Source: Daucus carota subsp. sativus (Eukaryota; Streptophyta; Magnoliopsida; Apiales; Apiaceae). From it: 64,000 nucleotides of DNA. The translations under genes and the position numbers were made by a program. Location: NCBI RefSeq assembly GCF_001625215.2, contig NC_030385.2:9045135-9109134 (forward strand), written 5' to 3'. Below are positions 35,597-47,501 of the stretch, piece after piece (the stretch's first letter is position 1; every line of letters starts with the position of its first letter). Below the pieces are notes generated by a model. That model did no database searches, had not been told where the DNA came from, and saw only the letters and a list, made by a program, of their open reading frames with translations.

Positions 35597-36042
35597 GGGG
35601 TTCTTTGGTTCGAAGAGTAGTATCGGGTTGGAATGAGGAATCGGGTTAAGCTGGTATGGGTTTGAGGTATCATATCTGATATCATGTATTTGGTTGAGTG
35701 CTGGAATCAATATATGCAATTTTTGTAAAACATAAGTTATTAATTTATATTAATTGAAAAAATTAATAAAATTATTATTGTTATATATTTTTGCATCATT
35801 GATTTAATTTTGTATAAAACATTAATATTTGATTACTTAAATAGAGACAAAAAAATTAAAAATGAATGGATACCCATACCTCCATCTCATACCCACCTCC
35901 TCACCTAGGTATCAAAAACTCATACCTTGGGGGTTTAAGGTATGAGTTTGAGATTATATTTTCACTAACCAAACACCAGGTATGGGTTTGGAATGGACAA
36001 ACTCTATATCTGATTCCACATACCCATGAACCAAACGACCCC
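35597..36042. mobile_element. Harbinger/hAT-like MITE (about 446 bp)
   Basis: The left end ggggttctttggttcgaag and the right end, reversed (ggggtcgtttggttcatggg), form a diverged TIR. Facing ggtatgggtttg/ggtatgag words lie inside. The GGG..TTTGGTT ends are common in plant MITEs. The duplication is unresolved. Confidence 0.6.
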
Positions 36043-36131
36043 TAAACTTGGATGACCGGTGATTTGTGTCCTGCAGTCCTGTTTCAGCTTTCAGGTGAAC
36101 TCCATCAACAATTTAGCACGAGAAGATCATA

Positions 36132-37540
36132 CTCCCTCCGTCTCGGTATAGCACTTTTACTTTTGACTAGTCAAATTTATATTTTGACTAAAATTTATAA
36201 ATATTATATAACTAAAAAAAATTAAAAAAAATATCAACAAAAGTTATATCAAATTTATTTTAATATGTAATTTTTTATTTTGTAAAACAATAAATAAATA
36301 TTTCTTAATAATTGGTCAAATATTAGTCAGTTTTGTTGGGCCGCGCAACACCCGTGAACTCCGCATTAGTATGATATTGTCCGCTCTGGGCCGTGGCCAA
36401 GCCCGCACGGATTTACTTTCGGGCTCCTCCCAAAAGGCCTCATACTAATGGAGTTCTTTGGCTGCTTATATTCAAGATAAATCTTCTTTATCTTTCCGAT
36501 GTGGGACTTGGGTTGAACCCACTCAACAATCTCCCCTCAATCCAAGAACCACCAATCTTGTGACCCTTGTACCGCCGCTCCTCATCTTGCGGGACACGCC
36601 GTCCGACCACCTTTGTCGGAAAGATTTTCGACACAAGCCGTCCAAGACCTCCAATCGCAGTTCTGGAGAGCCTCCCCCACATCACACAACTACAGCCCGC
36701 AAACCCGGGATCAACTTCTGAACCTCGCTCTGATACCACTTGTTAGGATCGCATCCACTATAGATTGACGTTAATCAAACACAATAACAAGCACGAAAGT
36801 AAAGAACACAAACAATTAACGTGGAAACCCCTCAAGGGAGGGTAAAACCACCAATCCACTAAATATGAATGTATTACAAGATTGGAGTCGCTCCCCCACT
36901 CAACACTCTTGAATACAAACCCCTCAACTTGATCACAAAAGTTCTCTCTTGTGTATCTCTCACACAACTCTCTAACTTTTGCAATTCAAGTTGAGGGGTT
37001 TGTATTCAAGAGTGTTGAGTGGGGGAACGACTCCAATCTTGTAATACATTCATATTTAGTGGATTGGTGGTTTTACCCTCCCTTGAGGGGTAATTTCCAC
37101 GTTAATTGTTTGTGTTCTTTACTTTCGTGCTTGTTATTGTGTTTGATTAACGTCAATCTATAGTGGATGCGATCCTAACAAGTGGTATCAGAGCGAGGTT
37201 CAGAAGTTGATCCCGGGGTTGCGGGCTGTAGTTGTGTGATGTGGGGGAGGCTCTCCAGAACTGCGATTGGAGGTCTTGGACGGCTTGTGTCGAAAGTCTT
37301 TCCGACAAAGGTGGTCGGACGGTGTGTCCCGCAAGATGAGGAGCGGCGGTACAAGGGTCACAAGATTGGTGGTTCTTGGATTGAGGGGAGATTGTTGAGT
37401 GGGTTCAACCCACGTCGCACATCGGAAAGATAAATCTTCTTTATCTTTCCGATGTGGGACTTGGGTTGAACCCACTCAACAAGTTTGACTCTTCGAAAAG
37501 CAAAAAAGACTTATGAAATTATGAAATGAGAGAGTCGGAG
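36132..37540. mobile_element. Stowaway-like MITE split by a retroelement insertion
   Basis: The left part (36132-36333) begins CTCCCTCCGTCTCGG after TA. The right part (37487-37540) ends gagagagtcggag before TA. Removing the insertion and one AGTTT copy leaves about 256 bp, the normal MITE size here. The nested order shows that the MITE is older. Confidence 0.75.
36334..37481. mobile_element. Palindromic TRIM/LTR-type retroelement (1148 bp)
   Basis: Bounded by TG (tgttgggccgcgcaac) and CA (acccactcaaca), with an exact 5-bp duplication agttt at 36329-36333 and 37482-37486: a normal LTR-element integration. The left 195 bp (36334-36528) is a complete TG..CA LTR-like unit. Only its last 55 bp reappear at the right edge (37427-37481). 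Between them two arms of about 460 bp (about 36483-36945 and 36970-37440) are inverted copies with a spacer of about 30 bp. Each arm has an initiator-Met-tRNA primer site, tggtatcagagc: + strand 37183-37194, minus strand 36738-36727. No gag/pol is present. The 83-91-residue frames are mirror copies and not genes. Confidence 0.8.
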
Positions 37541-37794
37541 TATTTGTTTCGGTGCTTTGGTCATGTGTGTATATATGTCTAATATCGTCCGTGATTGTCT
37601 AATTTAAGTAAAACTATTTTTGATGTTAAAAAAATATTTTATTGTTTAAGATTGATTCTTTATCTCATTTTGAATTTAATAAAATCTCTCGAATTTCTAG
37701 TTATTTAAATCAAATATATTTTTTAATCTAACTTCATATCAAGTGTCTCATATTTTCACTTTTTGAAAATACAAATATTATAGCTTTATTGTCA

Positions 37795-38045
37795 CTCCCT
37801 CTGTCCCATTTAATTCTATACGTTTCTTTTTCACTGCTCGACACGCACTTCAATACTCTTATAAAATATAGTTCTATAACTTATTTTTAAAATTTTCTTT
37901 TTCTGAATAAAAATATAACATTCAAACTTTTATTCAAAAAAAAACAAAATTAAAAATAAATTATACAACTATACTTTACAAGAGCATTAAAGTCCGTGCC
38001 GCGTCCCCGTCCCCCAATGTATATAACTCAGAGGAACGGAGAGAG
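37795..38045. mobile_element. Stowaway-like MITE, 251-bp family copy 2
   Basis: Same family and orientation as 31958: CTCCCTCTGTCCCATTTAAT at left, ggaacggagagag at right. TA follows at the right; the left dinucleotide is CA, so the flank has mutated. Confidence 0.82.
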
Positions 38046-38953
38046 TATGTATTTAGCATAAATGATCAAAGTGTTATTTTATTTTAGTTGAAGATATTAA
38101 ACACCAATAAAATAGAGAGTATTAGTTTTTATTTTATAATATATTTTTCAAGTTACTCTTGGTGTTCGTAGTTGACAATTTCAAACTAATCATCCAACAC
38201 TCTCCGATTCGGTCTTTTTATATGTTTATTTTGATTTTCAAAAATTCAAGTTAATCAATTTTTAATTTAGTATTAGAAATTATATATTTATTAATTCTAA
38301 AATCTGAAAGTTGCGTATTAAAATAAATTAAATATATTTAACACAAAAAAAATATTAAATATATTTTCTAATAATATAATAATAATTATTATTTTCAATT
38401 ATATGAAATGTGAATTTATGTCAAAGTGCAGCTGGTTAGAAATCAAAATGGGCATGTAAAAACGGAGGGAGTAATATACGGTCATTTAAATTAATATATT
38501 GAGATTTTTGTTGAATTTTCTTTTATTAGAATTTAGGAGGGCGACGACTAATCCAAATTTACAAGATTTTAAGTGTTCAACTTATTTCAAAACTTCAAAA
38601 TTAATTTTGCTCTTTTCTTGTAGCTACACATTACATGTTCTTGTATGTATCTTTACCAAACACAACTTCTATTGCTCATTAAAAAAATGAATGAACAAGT
38701 CAATTTTCCAACAGAACACAAAAAAGATGACATAAAACCCAAAATTGGCACACCACACCAAAGCAGTTTAACTGAAAAGTGAAAATATACATGTACAATG
38801 CTGTTTGCTTCCTAAAAATCTCATGAAATGATCATAATTAAGAAATCCCTATACTGTTATCCTATATATTCCCACTAGAAATTTCAAAAAGAAAATCATG
38901 GAAAGGAAGAAAATAAACCAAAAGGGCAAAAGCCATAAGACAAAAGAAAGAGG
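38046..38953. other. Intergenic, 3' flank of the DUF868 gene
   Basis: AT-rich. A lone MITE-type end (cggagggagta, about 38463-38473) lacks a recognised partner. Confidence 0.45.
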
Positions 38954-39859
38954 CTAGTCAGGATTCTTACAGGCAGATATCAACAAAGTGAAGCCAGCCT
39001 TTTCTTCTTCATTCTGCTCCACCTTGCTTTCCTCTAACCACAACCTACTTTCCATTCCACTCCTTGGCCTAAACATGAATATTGCATACCCAGATTTCGG
39101 ATTGAAGAACCAGTCATGCACATCCCACATCATATCCACTAAACAACCATCGATGAATATTATTTGGTTACCGCGGAAATTCCATTGTAATCTTTTTACT
39201 TGGACCACATTTTTGTCATCAATACTGACTGATAGTATTGAGTTCTTCTGGCCTTTTTCTTGTACAATGCACTTGATCAGAATGTCGTGGCGGGTGCCTG
39301 TAGTGAAGAATTGTGCCTTAGTTGAGCACGCTGCACCCCCTGAAAAATGTTCGCTTCGCGATACAAATGAAAATTTGGACATGGGCACATTGCACATAAG
39401 TTTCTTGACTTCAGGCTCTTGCTCCATGTCTCCTAGGAGTAAACTCAACTCGTAATTGACAAAAACCGCGATATAAAAGCCACGGACAGGCTCAGGGCCA
39501 GCATCATACTTGGCAAAAGAAAGATCCCAGAAAATTTCGACCTTGGAATTTGTTGACTTAAAACTTTTTGTGCCTTTGATGTTATGCAGGTAGAGACGTC
39601 TGGTGTGGAATTTAAAAGGCGACGACGGGTCTTGAACGAGGGTGACCGTGAAGCCTCGGTCCATGAGGCTACTGCACCAGGTGAGGCTGATCAGGAGCTG
39701 GTGTTGGGAACATAGCTTGACTCTGTAGATGCATGTGACTGCGTCTTGAATTGAAGGGATCATATTGGGTGAAAATGTTGCATGATTGGATGGTCCAGAG
39801 CAATATGAATTGGAAACTTTGATGGCATGTTCACTGTAACAAGTTGCTATGCTTCTCAT
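38954..39859 (-). CDS. DUF868 family protein
   Basis: Intronless, 301 residues. It shows the conserved features of plant DUF868 proteins: the N-terminal stretch IQDAVTCIYRVKLCSQ, KFHTRRLYLHNIKGTKSF and VEIFWDLSFAKYDAGPEP, then GFYIAVFVNYELSLLLGD. Later come DGCLVDMMWDVHDWFFN and a C-terminal GYAIFMFRPRSG. The function of the family is unknown; no catalytic motif or membrane segment is visible, and it is probably soluble. Length (about 300) is normal. The start chosen is the most upstream ATG in the frame and fits family length. The leader contains a (GA)n microsatellite on the + strand at about 39923-39961, a common feature of plant 5' UTRs. The + strand frame at 38988-39455 is an antisense shadow. 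Confidence 0.9.
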   Translation of the reverse strand: MRSIATCYSEHAIKVSNSYCSGPSNHATFSPNMIPSIQDAVTCIYRVKLCSQHQLLISLTWCSSLMDRGFTVTLVQDPSSPFKFHTRRLYLHNIKGTKSFKSTNSKVEIFWDLSFAKYDAGPEPVRGFYIAVFVNYELSLLLGDMEQEPEVKKLMCNVPMSKFSFVSRSEHFSGGAACSTKAQFFTTGTRHDILIKCIVQEKGQKNSILSVSIDDKNVVQVKRLQWNFRGNQIIFIDGCLVDMMWDVHDWFFNPKSGYAIFMFRPRSGMESRLWLEESKVEQNEEEKAGFTLLISACKNPD

Positions 39860-40073
39860 CTTTAGACTTGCCTAGAAAACAATAGAACACAAGTTTGCCT
39901 TGGAAGCTGACAAGAAAATGGGAGAAACAGAGAGAGAGAGAGGCAGAGGGAGAGAGAGAGGTTGTTATTTTTATGCTTGGCCTTTGGTAGTAAAAATGGA
40001 GACGTTGAAGATTATAAGAGACTGGTTCAGTGTCCCTGGATTACAATTCCTGAACCGTTTGTCCTTTCATTTA

Positions 40074-40356
40074 CTCCCTCCGTTTCATAATACATGTCCA
40101 CTTTTGAACAAATTACACATATAAAAAAAAACTAACTTTTGTTGAAATTTTTCATTTATTATTGTATTTATTGCATTGACCAAGTATAATATGTGGCATA
40201 TATTTGATGTTAGAAATATAATTTAGTAAGATGTGGTATAAAACTCATCTTGGAAATACAAATATCGACTACACTCCATTAAAAATTGAAATGGACAAGT
40301 AATTTGAAACAATTTTTTGTTCTCAATAGTGGACATGTAATATGAAACAGAGGGAG
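40074..40356. mobile_element. Stowaway-like MITE (283 bp)
   Basis: Left end CTCCCTCCGTTTCATAATAC, right end tatgaaacagagggag, TA on both sides. Distinct from the 251-bp family. Lies about 215 bp upstream of the DUF868 start codon. Confidence 0.88.
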
Positions 40357-41041
40357 TATGAGTTATGCAAATCGCATTTCTTTAGTTTGGTCAATTACAT
40401 TTTTTTTATCTAAATCCTAGATAATTGCATAATACATTTTAAATCTTTTTAATTCATTTTTGTCTATTTTGACTTATCATGATCTAAATCAAAAATATGA
40501 AATATATTTAAAAATTAACTCAATTATAATGCTTTTAAGTCTATTTTGCTAAAACGAAATTGATCCTAGCTAGAGTGATGCATTTTGTTATTAACTTTTC
40601 TTTATTATGTAACTTCTGAACTCATATTTATAGCTAACTAATGTATCAAATACTACATTCCTGGGCAATTAAAACATTACTATTGAGTATTATCAATTGG
40701 TTCAAACAAAAGCTTTACTTCTCTTCTAATATCAATTATGCAAGTGGGTTGGGTGAATACGAAAATATGTTACATGGTTTGGGTCCTCTTATTTCCGAAA
40801 AATAATATGTAAATATGAACATTTTTCATAAAATAAGTTCTTATATTTGTAACCATGGCCAAACATGCCTAATACAAACGAAATAATAATTTCCAGACCC
40901 CTGAAAAACTTGAGAGACAAAATTATTTCTTCTATCATTTCTGTTAACATGAATTATTCTTTTTCATCAAAAAAAACCGGAGAACATGTATAGTAAGTCG
41001 CAATCACAGGAGCGTATTATGAAAAATCTGTAAAGTGTCAG
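40357..41041. other. Intergenic, AT-rich
   Basis: Nothing recognised. Confidence 0.5.
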
Positions 41042-41051
41042 TTAAAAGAAG

Positions 41052-42174
41052 GAGTTATTAACCAAAAAACTCAATCAACTTGTCAATTTTTTGCCAAAAA
41101 ACCTTTAAACTTCTGTTTTTTTTAACAACCCCAATAAACTTTATTAAAAGTATAAAAGTAAATACAAAATAAACCATGGTTAAATCTACCAATCTGATTT
41201 GTCATGTATCTTTCACTGATTTGTATTTTTTTATACACGTGTGTGCCACATAGCGCCTAGTCATTAATAGGAATAATTTATAATATGATATTTGTTAGTT
41301 TAGATTTAAAAAATAAAATGAAAACAAGTGAATATGTGTGATATTGGCATATTATTATAATGGCTGAGGTTGATGTTCGAAATAAATTAATGGGGTTATT
41401 AGAGGGTGTGTGAAAAGATTAGCAGATGGGGTGTTATTTCAGACGTCATTCAACACAAAATTAAAGAGATGGAATAGCTTTTTATGTTTTCCCGAGTTCC
41501 GAGGTTTGGTTGGGGTGTTTTAGTCTAATTTTTATAGAGTTTAGGGGGTGTTTGTTTGGAGTTACTGGGGACTATTGATTGGACAGAGTATATGGTTGAA
41601 TATTTGTTTGTATTTGGTGGATTGTTTGTGCTAATTGGTAAAAATACCTCTTACTGAATTCAGAGTTCCAACTCTGCTGCTTGATGTGCTGCAAGGCTGC
41701 ACCTGAAACTTGGTTAATTGTTTATGCTCGATTAGCTAAGTAAAAATTTCACACATTAATATACACCATAAGATACATATTTTCCACACAGAAAATCAAC
41801 CACGTAGAAACAAGGTAGATGAAATGCCTGTCACGAGCCTTCAGTTGGAATAACTATGACGGCAGAGCAATTCTCAGTCTGTTCATTGTTTGAATGATAG
41901 CATGGTACTTCACTGTCTTAATGAGCGGTTGATCAAACATCTTAAAGCTGATTTTAGTGGTGCTGATATATTTTTCAGTTTTTTTTGATTAATTATAATC
42001 AATTTGCCACATAATATGTGATGATCATGGTTAGTCCACATGAGTTATAAGTAACTCTAGTTAAATCTTTTTCCAAGATTTAATAAAGTTTATTGGGGTT
42101 ATTGGTGAAAAAAAGGTTTAAAGGTTTTTTGGCAAAAAAATGACAAGTTAATTGGGTTTTTTGGTTAATAACTC
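41052..42174. mobile_element. Mutator-like non-autonomous element (1123 bp)
   Basis: Ends gagttattaaccaaaaaact and its inverse (ttttttggttaataactc). Inverted similarity extends about 100 bp through tttaaacctttt and ggggtt. The direct repeat ttaaaagaag is exact at 41042-41051 and 42175-42184 (10 bp; 9-11 is usual for Mutator-like elements). The interior has no recognised gene; a GGGGGTGTTTGTTTGG stretch near 41545 looks like another MITE end nested inside. Confidence 0.85.
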
Positions 42175-42352
42175 TTAAAAGAAGGATGATATAGGTGCAA
42201 CAAACTTGCTGCTACAATTCGACTTTCTGACAGAATTAACTCAAATGGTTTAGAGTTGGTAATGAATTGTGTGCTAATTAAGTCTGAGATTAGTTAGGAT
42301 AAGATAGATGGATATCGCCAAATAAGGAGAATCCATGGGATGCTAGCTTGTA

Positions 42353-42603
42353 CTCCCTCCGTCCCCCTGAATTGTATACATTGGGAGACGGGGACGCGGC
42401 ACGGACTTTAATGCTCCTGTAAAGTGTAGTTGTGTAATTTATTTTTAAAATTTTCTTTTTCTGAATTAAAGTTTGGATGTTATATTTTTATTCAGAAAAA
42501 GAAAATCTCAAAAATAAGTTACAGAACTATATTTTATAAGAGCATTGAAATGCGTGTCGAACAGTTGAAAAGAAGCGTATACAATTAAATGGGACAGAGG
42601 GAG
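42353..42603. mobile_element. Stowaway-like MITE, 251-bp family copy 3 (inverted)
   Basis: Same 251-bp family as 31958 in the opposite orientation: CTCCCTCCGTCCCCCTGAA at left, aaatgggacagagggag at right. TA on both sides. Confidence 0.9.
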
Positions 42604-45193
42604 TATTACTTAACATGTGCACTGAAAGGATGATTCATTGTCAAAGTAATTTGCATTAGGAAGGGATTCCACCAACTGTAACCAAAAACTGCCTATCTGT
42701 TTCCTTGCTCTCATTTTTGTTTCAATTTTTTTTTTTAATTTTTTGCTTCGATATAATCTTATCACTTGGATGGAATGGAATAAAAGAGAATAGAATGAAA
42801 TTTGAATTCTAAATTGGGGTTGATCGAAGAAAATGTATATAATTTTCATTCCTTGTGGACTATTTTAACTAGAACTCTAACCCACGTGTTTCTGAAAGAA
42901 TATCCATTCCACTTTTTAATTATGTTTTCTTACGATCTTTTTAGACTAGCTCCTATTCAGTCACTATATTCTCATACATTCTTCGTCTCTTATGAACTTT
43001 TTTATAATTTTTCATTCCATTCCATCCCAGGCAACACGACCTAATATTATCAGTGCTCGCATCATGGAAAGCGACCGTGTCACGTTTATTAGCTCTCAAA
43101 CCATTATTCATGTGCAATTTAAGTTTAGCCTCCATGAAAACTTGTAGGGTTCTTACTCATGCTAACATACTGAGTGCTCAGGGTCCCTCGTGCTTCCTCC
43201 TCTTAGAAGCTCAGTCCAAAGGCTCTCCTTCCCCACGCACGCCCACACCCACACACAGTTTTATTTTATTGTATAAAATTTGTTTATCGCGATAATAACA
43301 ACTTAAATCACCATCATATGTTTGTTGCAGTTTGATTTTATGTCCCTTCTCAGAAGATATAACACATTTAATGTGAAATGCAACACTAATGTGTGATGTT
43401 TTAGTATACAAAAGTCATCTAAGTAGTGCTTTTGAGTGTGTGGGTGATGGCAGTTGGTTTTTATAGTTAGTCAGTTATAGACTACATTGGAGTTACAAAA
43501 GCATTTAACATATGATAGTTAAAGGAAGATCATAAACCAACATAGAAGCTTCCAATGTCAGCATCAATTTAGATAAAAAGATGTCATTTAATCAGCAAGT
43601 TTCTTTTGTCTGGCGATCGACTCCTTGCTCTGTATCTGCATATAAATCAGTTGCAGTAATAATTTCATATACTTATAGGATGTATAATATATGCAATGCT
43701 AGGAGAAAACAGGTGAACATAGAAAAATTCTGTCACCAATAATGATGACGGCAGAGTGCAACCAAAGCTTGCAGTGGATCTAATAAACAGACCTTGTACA
43801 GAAACAAGTGAGTGGATCATTATTTTTGTCCATGGCCGGGGCAGAATGATAGCAGGGAAGATGGATACAGGATATATAGGAGATCAATTTGGCAACTGGA
43901 CATGTTAAAAAACAGAGGAAATAATAGTATCCGAGTTGCATGATCTTTTTCAGAATTTGTAACATGATTTATTTTTGTTGCAGATGGATGACTATGATTA
44001 GCAGCAAGCGCCAGTAATTAATAATAAGCAATGCGAACTTATGAAACAGCTTCCAGTAGCTTTTAAAGTTCTTCTGTTCATTGAAATCTTTCAGCCTATC
44101 TCGCAAAGTTACAATGCAGCATTAAGAGGCAAGTCTTTCAGCATAAAGTCGTACGCACAGTTTCACCTCCACTCACTGAATAAAATCTTACTCGATTATC
44201 TTTTAACTACCCCTCCAGATTTAGTTTTGTATGTCAATAAGCCAACAAAGATCTTACAGGAGACACGAGAGAATGATAGCGTCTCTCCATCCTTTCAGAA
44301 TACAAGTGCTGAAAACATCACTGAGGAATGAATGAGAAGCAAGCAGGTACTTTTCACTTATAAGTGGAGAGACTACTTAACATCCAGCATATACACATTC
44401 ATAACTAAAAATGTTATATGCTCTCATTGCCTTTAATAGGCAACATACCAAAACTAGAACAAAAAGAACAAATCCACAGACACATATTGCAACCAAAGGA
44501 AATCATGAGGATGCAAGGATTTCTTTAACCAGCTCATCAATTTCTGTCCCATATGTGCGGGGAATATATTCTTCCCCTATATCACAGCAACTTAATGTCG
44601 AAATTCCACCAACTTGCAAGCTTGTAATTATACAGATTTGTAAGTTTTTTGAAACAGGCAGTTTAATAACGTAATGCAGCATGGCAATTGTTTTTGTGTA
44701 AATGACAAAAGGATTATAAAACTTTAGGTACTAACTGAAACATGAATTGAGTAAGAAGATCATTCCATCTAACAATGCAGGGCAAGTGTCATTTTTATGA
44801 TGATCTGGTAGTTGGTTTTGCAACGGTTATATCCAGACTCCTGTGTGATGAGATATCTGAACAACCAAGTATATTCTCCAGCCAACAGACTGCATACCTG
44901 AATTGATTAGCTTAGCTTTCTATTACATTATTTTATGGCATTACTGTAAAACAGAAATTAAGAGGATCTAAATGATGGTGTTTGTTGCATCACTGTAGCT
45001 TGGGCAACTAAGAACTAGGCTCAGATAAATGTGATTTGTATAAATTTAGCTGACTCAAGTCCCAAATCTAAACTCATATAAAATCAGGACAAGCTCCACC
45101 AGCATGCTACAATGTCAATATTATTATTAATTACACACAAATATAATCCAGTTTTCCTCCATTTTATTAAAATTTCACAGTTATTTGCTTAAT
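42604..45193. other. Gene-poor stretch
   Basis: Open frames of 60-96 residues occur on both strands, but none shows a motif, splice context or codon bias that I could support. No element termini were recognised. Confidence 0.4.
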
Positions 45194-45271
45194 ATTTTTT
45201 GAAAGTTGTTAGTTTATGATAATCTAACTTTTATTTTTTGAAAGTTGTTAGTTTATGATAATCTAACTTTG
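45194..45271. repeat. 39-bp tandem duplication
   Basis: The unit containing gaaagttgttagtttatgat occurs twice at a 39-bp spacing. Confidence 0.85.
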
Positions 45272-45491
45272 GAAATAGTATAAATGTGTCCATATTAAAA
45301 TTAGTATAAAAATTGCATTCAACAAAATGTGGACAAATATCATGAAACATTTTATTTTGACAAACAAAACTATTAAAATGAGAACTTAACATCAGACATA
45401 TCCCTCTTCACTTGCATGTCTTGTGTTGGGGTTAGCCCCAAATTTTTGAATAAGTTAAGAATTCTAATTTGAGAATTTATCTTATGTATTA

Positions 45492-45703
45492 CTCCTTTTG
45501 TCCCACCAGGTTCTTTATGTTATTTTTTGGCACGCATTTTGAAACTCCTATAAAATATACTCACATAATATATTTTAAAAAATTCCTAAAAAAGTTTGAC
45601 GTTTTAACTTTATTCAAAAAAATAAATTAAAAATCTGTTATAGAACTATATTTTACCAGAGGCCCAAAATACGTGCGTAAACAATATAGCGGGACAGAAG
45701 TAG
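45492..45703. mobile_element. Stowaway-like MITE, diverged (212 bp)
   Basis: Left end CTCCTTTTGTCCCACCAGG, right end gcgggacagaagtag. TA on both sides. Related to the elements at 26068 and 33327. Confidence 0.75.
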
Positions 45704-45735
45704 TATCTGTCGATTATATATTCTCTATCTATCTA

Positions 45736-47501
45736 TCTACTATTATATTACGACCATCTCCAACCCGAAAAACTCTTAGCTAAAATTGTCTATATGGCAT
45801 ATAGGTGACATCTAGATGACATTTATAGAGATTATCTACAAATTATAAAACTTCAAACCCTCTATCCTTTAGCAAAAAAATATAGTTGATTATATTTGTC
45901 GAACCAAATGAAGCCTTTAGGTATACTGTAATTTTAGACAAGCACAATTATAAATAATCCCGTTGGAGCATATATATGTCACCTTAAAAAAAATTTAGAT
46001 AATTAATTTAGCCAGCCATTATACATATAGATGCTCTACTAAATACTAATAGCCTAACACGGTGCTAGTTGAGCAAGAAAAAGGTTGAGACCTTTTTATC
46101 AACTGAAAAGATTTTTTTGACCCGCTAGATTGAGATGAAAAGAGTGAGAAGTGAAGGTAGCTGAAAACAAATGAACTTTCACTTGTAAATTGCATCCCAC
46201 CTTTGGAATTAAAATTTGAAGTAAAATTATGTTATAATTACATTTTTATTTGCTTTCATGTCTTCGAAAAACTCATAAACAACGACAGTGAAAATTATAT
46301 TATATAATTTTAATTCCTTTTCACTAAAGTGTGGGGAGCAGGACGTCACGGAGTCTCCGGCTGTGTTTCTTTTTTGCCGCGCAAAGACTGGGTCGGCATG
46401 GGTGAATCAATAGCGACCTCCATGATTATGAGACAATTAAATCCACGTTACACGAAATTAGTTGAGATATCTAAATCCAAGTCCGAACTAGCTCAGTTCC
46501 ACGTCGCCCCAGCCGGGTCAAAACTCCAATGTAAGCCTTTACACTGCAGACACTATACAGTCAATACCCAACTCTCACCTTCTCCGACTCTTCGCCTGAT
46601 TTTACAATCGTAACTATCCGACTATCAGAAACAGTCATTTCAATTCGTGAATGTTATGAATCCGATATAGCTTACATATCAAATTCTAAATTTTTGTCAG
46701 AAGTTTGAGAATCAGGTTTCGAGTAGGTGACCCAGAGAAGTTTCGTATATTTATATGTATCAGGATCATTATGGATGAACATATGAATTCCATGATTGTT
46801 CCAGGTAATTGCACGCCCCTTTTCAATTTTTTTCTTTTATTTTGTTTGTTTACCTCCTGGTTTGTGTGTTCTTATCAAAGTCTGGATTTTTGTTTGTCAA
46901 ATTTGTAACCTGTAATATTTTAGGGTTTAATGAATTAATTTAATTAGTGGAAATTGGAAATTTATTAATGTAAATTAGTGTTTAGTGTAATTTTGTTCTT
47001 GGGCGAGTTAGAATTCTCTGTTTTGTAAAAAACAGGTTCGAATTTTGTAATCTTTATACATCTACATAGCCTCCTTCTCTAAAGTTCCTTATAGCTGATT
47101 TTAAATCTTAAAATAAAAAGTGTAAACAATTGACCTTTGCAACTTGGATAGCAATGTATTATTCATATAATAGGTTCATGAATATTAAAATAAAAATTGG
47201 ATATCTCTTTGATCTACATTCGCCTTTCTTAGTATTTGATACCATATACGCATAGCCAGTTGAGCAACATGCATGCGAAACCTAAATACCACCAATTTTT
47301 GTTGTTTTTGGCCTCAAAGTTCTCACAAATATTTCACGTTGCAGAGCTAAACCATAGTATCACTTTACCTTCTTTTTTTCATTTATAAATGATGTATATT
47401 TGTCTAAGCCTATGGATAGCTAACTCCCGAATAGAAATTTAAAAAATTAATTCATAGGACTAGGAACAACACCCGTGCCTTGCACGGGTTTTAGGGCTAG
47501 T
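45736..47501 (+). mobile_element. Putative short non-autonomous Helitron
   Basis: The 3' end has the same hairpin as the element ending at 10549 (cccgtgccttgcacggg, 47472-47488), then CTAGT at 47497-47501 followed by T. The proposed 5' end TCTACTATTATATTACG follows an A inside a short (atct)n run, so its exact base is uncertain. The interior contains an unassigned 94-residue frame (46329-46613) and no known gene. Confidence 0.5.

Noticed and set aside
36458-37475. Mirror-image frames of 69-91 residues
   Set aside because: They arise because the retroelement is palindromic; no known protein domain, and they cover primer-site and LTR sequence.
38988-39455. 155-residue + strand frame
   Set aside because: Antisense to the conserved DUF868 gene.
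44041-44331. 96-residue frame
   Set aside because: No family recognised, no promoter or splice signals, and AT-rich chance frames of this size are common here.
46329-46613. 94-residue frame inside the short Helitron candidate
   Set aside because: No recognisable motif; codon pattern and context do not support a gene, although a captured unknown exon cannot be excluded.
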